Assembly (NCBI GenBank): GCA_964650485.1
Contig: CAZYTX010000078.1
Coordinates: 1 to 10,192, forward strand
Direction: 5' to 3'
DNA from: CAZYTX01 sp964650485
Lineage (GTDB): Bacteria; RBG-13-61-14; DATKZS01
Length of the DNA stretch: 10,192 nt
Part shown: positions 5,874 to 10,192 of the stretch, one piece after another
How the letters are laid out: every line of letters begins with the position of its first letter
Position numbering within the stretch: the first letter of the stretch is position 1
Made by a program: the position numbers and the translations under genes
Notes under the pieces: generated by a model
Databases searched by the model: none
What the model was told of the DNA's origin: nothing
The model's input: the letters and a program-made list of their open reading frames with translations, nothing else

Positions 5874-7382
5874 TTGTGCCGCATGGCAAAGGCGAGCAGG
5901 CTGGAGCGCTTAGCAAGAGAACCTTTCCTTGCAGGCGTGTTCATTGTCACCGCGGCCTATCTCGCCATCATATGGCAGACCCCTGCATGGCTTACTGGCA
6001 CGCCCGAGTACCACTGGCCGGTTCTGCACCACGGGGAGGCGGGGAGGCTTGCCGCGGCGGGGCTGGTGCTTTTTCTTGCCGGCGCATTTTCGGTTCTTTT
6101 TTCAATGCAGGTGGAGGGCATCATCCGGGAGCGGGCCGGGAGGATAAGAGTTTACATTGCCCTTTTTCTGCTGGGCGTGGCTTTCCAGGCCGGGCCGGCC
6201 TCGGTGCACAGGATGGGTCTCTTGGAGCTGCCGCTCAGGGTGTACCTGCCGGACCACACCTCGTACTTCACCGACGCCAGGAAGATAAAGGACCCTGGCC
6301 AGTGGCTTGCGATCTTCCCATCGAATATTAGGAACATGGCCACCCACACCCGCACCCACCCGCCGGGCGCGGTGCTCTGCTTCTACGGGGCCGTAAGGCT
6401 CATGGAGCGCTTCCCAGGGGCGTCGCGCTGGTACGTCCGCTCACTGCCCCGGATGGAGGAGGCTGCCCGCAGGTTCGGGCTCTCTCCCGCAGAGGCCGCT
6501 GCCGGTGGGGTGTGCGCTCTCATACTTTTTTGCATTGCGGCCGGGGTGGCGCCTCTGACCTTCGCCATAGGCAGGATGGCGGCGCCTGACAGGGCCGCGG
6601 CAGTGGCTGCGGTGCTTTTCGGGGCCATGCCGGCCTTCAGTCACAAGACCCCGACGCTGGACCACTTCCTGGCCGCCCTGATACTTTTCAGTTTGTGGCT
6701 GGTGGTCTCCGCGGTGAGCAGGAGGGAGCTGTGGAGGGCCGCGCCGGCCGGGGTGATAATAGGAGCGGGCTCGTGGATAGGCACCGCGCTCCTCGCGGCC
6801 CTGCCCCTTTGCGCCCTCTACCTGGGCGCTTCCATCCTTTACTTCGGGAAATCGAGAAGCGCCATAAAAGAGCGGGCCGTGCTTTTCATATCCTTCATGG
6901 TCGTCCTGGCCGGCGTGGCCGTGGGCGTAAACGTGTTGCTGGGCGCTCTCATGGGCGTTGACTACATCGAGGTTTACAGGGCCATCACCGAGGGCTGGCG
7001 CCTCAATAACACCCTTTCCGGCAGGGTCGCCACCTGGATGTGGATAGGGTTCAACCCCTACGAGCTGCTTGCGTGGGCGGGCGTGCCCGCGGCCGCGTAC
7101 TTCCTGCTGGCCGCGATCAGGAGCGGCAAAGAGCTGTCGCCAAGGAGGCCTGGCAAGGTTGACTACTGGCTTTGTGCGCTGGTGGTGTTTTTACTTCTTG
7201 TGGACCTTTCAGGCAAGATCTGTTACGAGGCATCCAGGCTTTTGTGGTTCACCTATCCCCTGATAGCCCTGGAGTCGGCAAAAGCCATGCCCTTGACCGA
7301 AAGGGGCCGGGGCATAGTAGCGACCGCAATCGTAATCGGTCTCATGATCGCTAGCACCCTGGTGTTCAGGATGATCTTCTAA
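5874..7382 (+). CDS. GT-C-like polytopic membrane protein (possible lipid-dependent glycosyltransferase)
   Basis: About 502 residues with 10 or more predicted membrane segments. It resembles GT-C glycosyltransferases of the GT39/mannosyltransferase-like kind, which use polyprenyl-phosphate sugars outside the inner membrane. In the second large loop are LPDHTSYFTDARKI (residues 126-139) with two acidic residues, and THTRTHPPG (157-165), like the HPPG motif of that group. Near the C-terminus, CYEASRLLWFTYPLIA (450-465) resembles the GEvxRxWxFxxP signature of related proteins. Donor and acceptor cannot be read. Start: TTG at 5874 has GGAGGG five bases upstream (5863-5868); ATG at 5883, three codons on, has poor spacing; ATG at 5817 lacks a ribosome site and adds an unlikely N-terminus. 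Its stop codon abuts the inverted-repeat element that follows. Confidence 0.65.
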   Translation: MCRMAKASRLERLAREPFLAGVFIVTAAYLAIIWQTPAWLTGTPEYHWPVLHHGEAGRLAAAGLVLFLAGAFSVLFSMQVEGIIRERAGRIRVYIALFLLGVAFQAGPASVHRMGLLELPLRVYLPDHTSYFTDARKIKDPGQWLAIFPSNIRNMATHTRTHPPGAVLCFYGAVRLMERFPGASRWYVRSLPRMEEAARRFGLSPAEAAAGGVCALILFCIAAGVAPLTFAIGRMAAPDRAAAVAAVLFGAMPAFSHKTPTLDHFLAALILFSLWLVVSAVSRRELWRAAPAGVIIGAGSWIGTALLAALPLCALYLGASILYFGKSRSAIKERAVLFISFMVVLAGVAVGVNVLLGALMGVDYIEVYRAITEGWRLNNTLSGRVATWMWIGFNPYELLAWAGVPAAAYFLLAAIRSGKELSPRRPGKVDYWLCALVVFLLLVDLSGKICYEASRLLWFTYPLIALESAKAMPLTERGRGIVATAIVIGLMIASTLVFRMIF

Positions 7383-7783
7383 ACGCCAAGGCGCCAAGGG
7401 AAGAAGAGAGCGCCAAGTTTTAAAAGTTAATGATTCTTTTCACTGCTGTCCAAAATAATCTCCGGGGCCCGAAACTGTTTTTTTGAAACCACGAAGGCAC
7501 AAAGTGCGTCCGACACGTACACGGCGGAGGCCTTGCCGGGTCTTTGACCCCTCTTTTTTTGCCATGTCCAAATCCAGGTTGACTTTGCCAAGGCCTTGAA
7601 TCAATCCTCCTGATCCTTTTAATTCTTCGTGCCTTTGCGACTTTGTGGTAAATTTTCCCGGTCCTGTTTTGGACAAGAGTGGATTCTTTTAATCTCTTTT
7701 TTGAGCACGGGCACGTTAAAGCCCCGTACGAAAATAAATAAAAAACCTCTTCTTCCTTGGCGACCTTGGCGGCTTGGCGTTTA
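7380..7783. repeat. Nested palindromic element with terminal inverted repeats
   Basis: This 400-base gap between convergent genes has no credible gene. The left end (7381-7408) is AAACGCCAAG, one 9-base unit GCGCCAAGG, then GAAGAAGAG. The right end (7747-7782, read on the minus strand) is AAACGCCAAG, two such units (CCGCCAAGG, TCGCCAAGG), then AAGAAGAG. Inside are further inverted pairs: TGTCCAAAA (7447-7455) with TTTTGGACA (7667-7675), and ACCACGAAGGCACAAAG (7488-7504) with its relative at 7625-7649. The centre repeats an AGGCCTTG word. The TAA stop codons of both flanking genes lie exactly at the outer TAAACGCCAAG ends. No transposase is encoded. It may be a non-autonomous mobile repeat or a bidirectional RNA hairpin. 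Confidence 0.7.
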
Positions 7784-9190
7784 AACGCCGTGTTCCTCGA
7801 TCATGTCCAGCACCAGGGCCGGCCAGGTGAAGTTCTTGGCCCCGCCGCCCTCCCCTGTCCTCAAGTCGTAGAACTCGCGGAACCCCTCGCGCGCCACCAT
7901 GCCCGCGGTGAGCCTGGTGATCCGCCTGGCATAGTCTTCTCTCCCGTAGTTTTTCGCGGCCCGGGCAGCCATCCAGTTCATGTTGATCCAGATGCAGTGG
8001 CCCCTCCATAAAAGCGACTGCTCCAGTGGTATGTCCTCGCCCTTCAGCCCGGAGACCGAGTTGAAAGGCACGAGCCACGGCCCCTTGAAATGCCTCCCGG
8101 AGAGCAGGTTCTCCTCGATCACCCGCACTGCCTTTTCCTCTTCAACCAGGCCGGTGATCAGCGGGGTGAGACCGGTAAGGCACTTGCGCCTGGAGCGCTT
8201 GGGACTTACCAGGTCAAAGCGGGGGAAAAAGAACGCTTCCTTGTGGTCCCATAGTATGGCCTCCATGGTCTTTACCATGCTCCTCGCCTTGCTCCTGTAC
8301 TTCATCGCCTTATGAGAGTTGCCCGCGGCCCTGAAAAGCTCGGACATGGAGAGCAGGCCCGCAGCGGTGAGCGAGTTCACGCCCACGTCCTCGAACACGA
8401 ACCGGTTCTCTTGGGCCAGCCGTTCCAGGTCCCAGTCGCGGTCCGCGCAGAAGTTGAGCAGCGCGGGGTACTTGCGCGCGTACTTGAGAGCGGCCGCGGG
8501 GCTGTTTATGTCTATTCCCATGGGCTTGTCGAACACGGGCGCCGAGTCGGTTCCCGACTCCCATGGATGTACGATGGACACCAGGCCGTCGCCGAACATG
8601 TCCCTGGGACCCAGCAGGTAATCGGCGCACCTCTCCATGGCCGGGAGCAGCCCCAGCACCCGCTTGTCGCTGGTTTTTTTGTACAAGAGCTCCGCGGCCA
8701 GGAGGAATGACGGCGGGTCAATGAAATGGCTCCGGTCGAGCTCATCGAACTGCCTGCGGAGCAGGAAAAGCACCAGGCCGCGGACCAGGGAGTGCTGTGA
8801 AAGCTCCGGCGCCAGCACCTCGTGGGGGATGCGGCCGTCCGGGGCCTGCGTTGCGAACACTGTGGCAAGCTCCTGGAAGGCCAGCTCGGGGTCCAGCCTG
8901 GACATGGCTATCACGTGCCAGCCAGAGTCCCAGGCAAAGAAAGAGCGATAGGTCTTTGCCGAGGGCATGTGGAAGAGTCCCATCGAGGTGTCGGCCCTGT
9001 TCTTCTCGAACATGGCCTCCGCTTCCTTGTAGAGCTTGCGTTTAAGTGATTCCGGGTCATGGAGGAGTTTTTCCACCTCCTTGCCCGGCAAGACCTCCTG
9101 TATCTTCTTTTTGGCTGCTGCTTTTCCCGGCAGGGCCTGCGTGAGCGTCCCCGCGGCGGCGTATCCCAGAAACCTCCTCCTGTTTATCAT
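7781..9190 (-). CDS. Tat-exported GH63-like glycoside hydrolase (trehalase/mannosylglycerate-hydrolase-like fold)
   Basis: A 469-residue enzyme of the six-hairpin (alpha/alpha)6 glycosidase type. It starts with a twin-arginine signal, NRRRFLGYAAAG (3-14), then a short hydrophobic part and ALPGKAAA as a likely cleavage region, so it should be exported folded. Family landmarks are FFAWDSGWH (84-92), DGRIPHE (118-124), HPWESGTDSAPVFD (208-221, Asp215 the likely general acid), WRGHCIWINMNW (395-406), and REFYDLRTGEGGG (438-450, Glu439 the likely base) with FTWPALVLDMI (454-464). These match GH63-type glucosidases and the bacterial mannosylglycerate/glucosylglycerate hydrolases. The substrate is uncertain, and those relatives are usually cytoplasmic. 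The ATG at 9190 has GGAGGGG two bases upstream; starting at 9211 would bury the Tat signal. It lies 46 bases behind the next minus-strand gene and is probably co-transcribed. Confidence 0.82.
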   Translation of the reverse strand: MINRRRFLGYAAAGTLTQALPGKAAAKKKIQEVLPGKEVEKLLHDPESLKRKLYKEAEAMFEKNRADTSMGLFHMPSAKTYRSFFAWDSGWHVIAMSRLDPELAFQELATVFATQAPDGRIPHEVLAPELSQHSLVRGLVLFLLRRQFDELDRSHFIDPPSFLLAAELLYKKTSDKRVLGLLPAMERCADYLLGPRDMFGDGLVSIVHPWESGTDSAPVFDKPMGIDINSPAAALKYARKYPALLNFCADRDWDLERLAQENRFVFEDVGVNSLTAAGLLSMSELFRAAGNSHKAMKYRSKARSMVKTMEAILWDHKEAFFFPRFDLVSPKRSRRKCLTGLTPLITGLVEEEKAVRVIEENLLSGRHFKGPWLVPFNSVSGLKGEDIPLEQSLLWRGHCIWINMNWMAARAAKNYGREDYARRITRLTAGMVAREGFREFYDLRTGEGGGAKNFTWPALVLDMIEEHGV

Positions 9191-9236
9191 GTCCCCTCCT
9201 TCAGGCGCCATCTTGATTCGCGTGCGAACAAGGGCG

Positions 9237-9869
9237 CTACTTGTTTCCCGCCCTCTCGAGCGCCTTTTTCGCCAGCGAGTCCGAGTACGTCTCCCAGTCG
9301 TCCTTGTCTCCCGGCTGCTTCCTCCAGATGCGGAAGGTGCACACCTCCGCGCCCGCGGGTATGGTCTGGATCACCTTTACCTGGAAGTCCCGGCCCGGGA
9401 ACTTCTCCCTGCACGCCTCGATCATGCCCTGTACAAGGTAGCGCTGCACCCGGCAGTCGAATGCCTTGTACGAGTCCTGGTGCGGGCACCACAGTATGTC
9501 GAACGAGCAGTTGTCCTCGTCCTCGATCCTGGGGGCCTCGGGGGAGGCGTAAATCTCGCGGTTGATCCAGCTCGCAAAAGACGAGATGAACTCGATGGGC
9601 TCGACTTTATCCGGCATGTCCACCCCCTCGAGCATCTGCCTGCCTATGTCCCTGCCGACCCCGACCATGGCGTCAATCATGGCCTTTTGGCCGGCCTGGC
9701 CGAACTCGCGCTCGCAGGCTTCAAGCATCTTTAGCACTGACATGGCCATCATGTTGCCCCACCTGAACAGGCGCGCGGGGTCGTAATCTTCCCTCGACAG
9801 GGCCTCCCTCGCGCACTTTTTTGAAGCCTCCTTGTATGGGTGGCTGAACTTCATCCTGAGCGTCTGCAT
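9237..9869 (-). CDS. L-2-amino-thiazoline-4-carboxylate (ATC) hydrolase-like family protein
   Basis: A 210-residue soluble protein without signal or membrane segment. The first half is helical (about 10-105). The second half has WCPHQDSYKAFDC (127-139), a helix with EACREKFPG (151-159), then VIQTIPAGAEVCTFRIWRK (166-184). A cysteine-proline pair, a second Cys about ten residues on, and a late small-residue-G-x-x-C-x-F-R segment are the pattern I associate with the ATC-hydrolase-like family, best known from bacterial L-cysteine synthesis from thiazolines, although most members have no shown activity. The assignment is from memory of the motif and could be wrong. The start at 9869 has AGGAGGAGGG just upstream. 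It precedes the glycosidase by 46 bases on the same strand. Confidence 0.5.
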   Translation of the reverse strand: MQTLRMKFSHPYKEASKKCAREALSREDYDPARLFRWGNMMAMSVLKMLEACEREFGQAGQKAMIDAMVGVGRDIGRQMLEGVDMPDKVEPIEFISSFASWINREIYASPEAPRIEDEDNCSFDILWCPHQDSYKAFDCRVQRYLVQGMIEACREKFPGRDFQVKVIQTIPAGAEVCTFRIWRKQPGDKDDWETYSDSLAKKALERAGNK

Positions 9870-9904
9870 GACCCTCCTCCTGACACTTTTGTTATGAAAA
9901 GCTC

Positions 9905-10150
9905 ATGGTTTTTTCCCTGGCTCTATACTATCAGAAAAGCCCGCGGTTTGAAGTCCAGGGCTTTAACGCACACGATATGGTCAAAAGCGCGGTGGTGAGC
10001 AAGATAAACCCCATGCCCACGGGATGCGAGGAGTTCGACATCCAGAACGGCGGCCGGACCTCAGGCTCGATTCCTATACCACCGAGACCCACGAGGACGA
10101 GGAGCCGGTGGAGCAGAGAAACTGGACCTACGGGGTCAACTGCTCGCCTT
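9905..10150 (+). pseudogene. Frameshifted or decayed coding fragment, function unknown
   Basis: From ATG 9905 the frame reads MVFSLALYYQKSPRFEVQGF and continues through INPMPTGCEEFDIQNGG to about 10054. The same frame then turns into implausible Arg/Pro/Ser-rich sequence, whereas the frame one base back (from 10057) reads DLRLDSYTTETHEDEEPVEQ, then RNWTYGVNC. Both halves use GC-ending codons like the neighbouring genes, so they look like one gene broken by a single lost base in the run GGCGGCCGGACC. There is no clear ribosome site and no proper C-terminus before the tRNA. It is divergent from the gene at 9237-9869. I do not recognise the family. A pseudogene or a sequencing error would look the same. 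Confidence 0.4.
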
Positions 10151-10154
10151 CTTT

Positions 10155-10183
10155 ACCATTTTTTGAGGTGTGGAAAAAATGGT
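10155..10183. repeat. Perfect 10-bp inverted repeat at the tRNA 3' end
   Basis: ACCATTTTTT (10155-10164) and AAAAAATGGT (10174-10183) flank a 9-base spacer. On the minus strand it begins with the last bases of the tRNA (ACCA) and runs into the T-rich stretch just downstream. It may help end tRNA transcription, since a T6 run follows the CCA directly. Confidence 0.55.
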
Positions 10184-10192
10184 CGGGGCGAC
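10180..10192 (-). tRNA. 3' end of a tRNA gene, probably tRNA-Pro (partial)
   Basis: Read on the minus strand the last 13 bases are GTCGCCCCGACCA. This is an acceptor 3' strand CGCCCCG, discriminator A73 and an encoded CCA, preceded by the last two bases of a T arm. G72 implies the C1-G72 pair that, with A73, marks bacterial tRNA-Pro, and this exact ending is common in tRNA-Pro genes. The anticodon lies outside the window, so the identity is likely but not proven. Confidence 0.6.

Noticed and set aside
7440..7676. 78-codon minus-strand frame within the palindromic element
   Set aside because: The translation (TTKSQRHEELKG type) is what this repeat class gives by chance, and the sequence is inverted-repeat DNA.
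9036..9734. 232-codon plus-strand frame opposite the glycosidase and ATC-like genes
   Set aside because: It covers the 3' end of one gene, the spacer and the 5' end of another, with Arg/Leu/Pro-rich shadow composition.
10155..10183. attL/attR pair at the tRNA
   Set aside because: The two copies are inverted and only ten bases long; integration sites give direct repeats, and no integrase is in the window.

Overview
The window is an ordinary stretch of bacterial chromosome that is GC-rich in its genes. It looks Gram-negative: there is a lipoprotein signal, a Tat system with a Tat-exported periplasmic-type enzyme, and an NnrU-family inner-membrane protein. Strong Shine-Dalgarno sites, frequent ATA isoleucine codons and a TTG start on ftsH would fit a deltaproteobacterial/Desulfobacterota-like genome, but that placement is inference and weak.

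Layout. 1-223: non-coding, with a terminator and one copy of a small CGCCA-type repeat. 224-1003 (-): leucine-rich-repeat lipoprotein, divergent from 1120-2121 (+), an ECF-transporter-S-like membrane protein. 2122-2593: an unusually rich 470-base gap. It holds an AT-rich promoter with an inverted repeat over it, a probable structured RNA closed by a 17-bp stem and ended by a perfect 10-bp terminator, then a possible heat-shock-type promoter and a second inverted repeat in front of ftsH. 2594-4513 (+): ftsH, complete with all catalytic motifs. 4514-4796: long hairpin/terminator and tatA promoter. 4797-4991 (+): tatA, with a terminator. 5057-5734 (-): NnrU-family protein, divergent from 5874-7382 (+), a GT-C-like polytopic membrane protein. 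7383-7780: no gene, but one nested palindromic element whose ends touch the stop codons of both flanking convergent genes. 7781-9190 (-): Tat-exported GH63-like glycosidase, and 9237-9869 (-): ATC-hydrolase-like protein, probably one operon. 9905-10150 (+): a coding-looking but frameshifted fragment. 10180-10192 (-): the 3' end of a tRNA, most likely tRNA-Pro, cut by the window edge.

How they fit. ftsH (membrane protein quality control) and tatA (export of folded proteins) are envelope housekeeping genes. The glycosidase carries a clear twin-arginine signal, so it is a plausible client of the pathway that the TatA encoded in the window serves. The GT-C-like protein and the glycosidase face each other across the palindromic element and may both concern an envelope or compatible-solute glycan, but this is only a positional argument. 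I see no phage, CRISPR, transposase or defence genes. The least explained sequences are the RNA candidate upstream of ftsH and the nested inverted-repeat element at 7380-7783.
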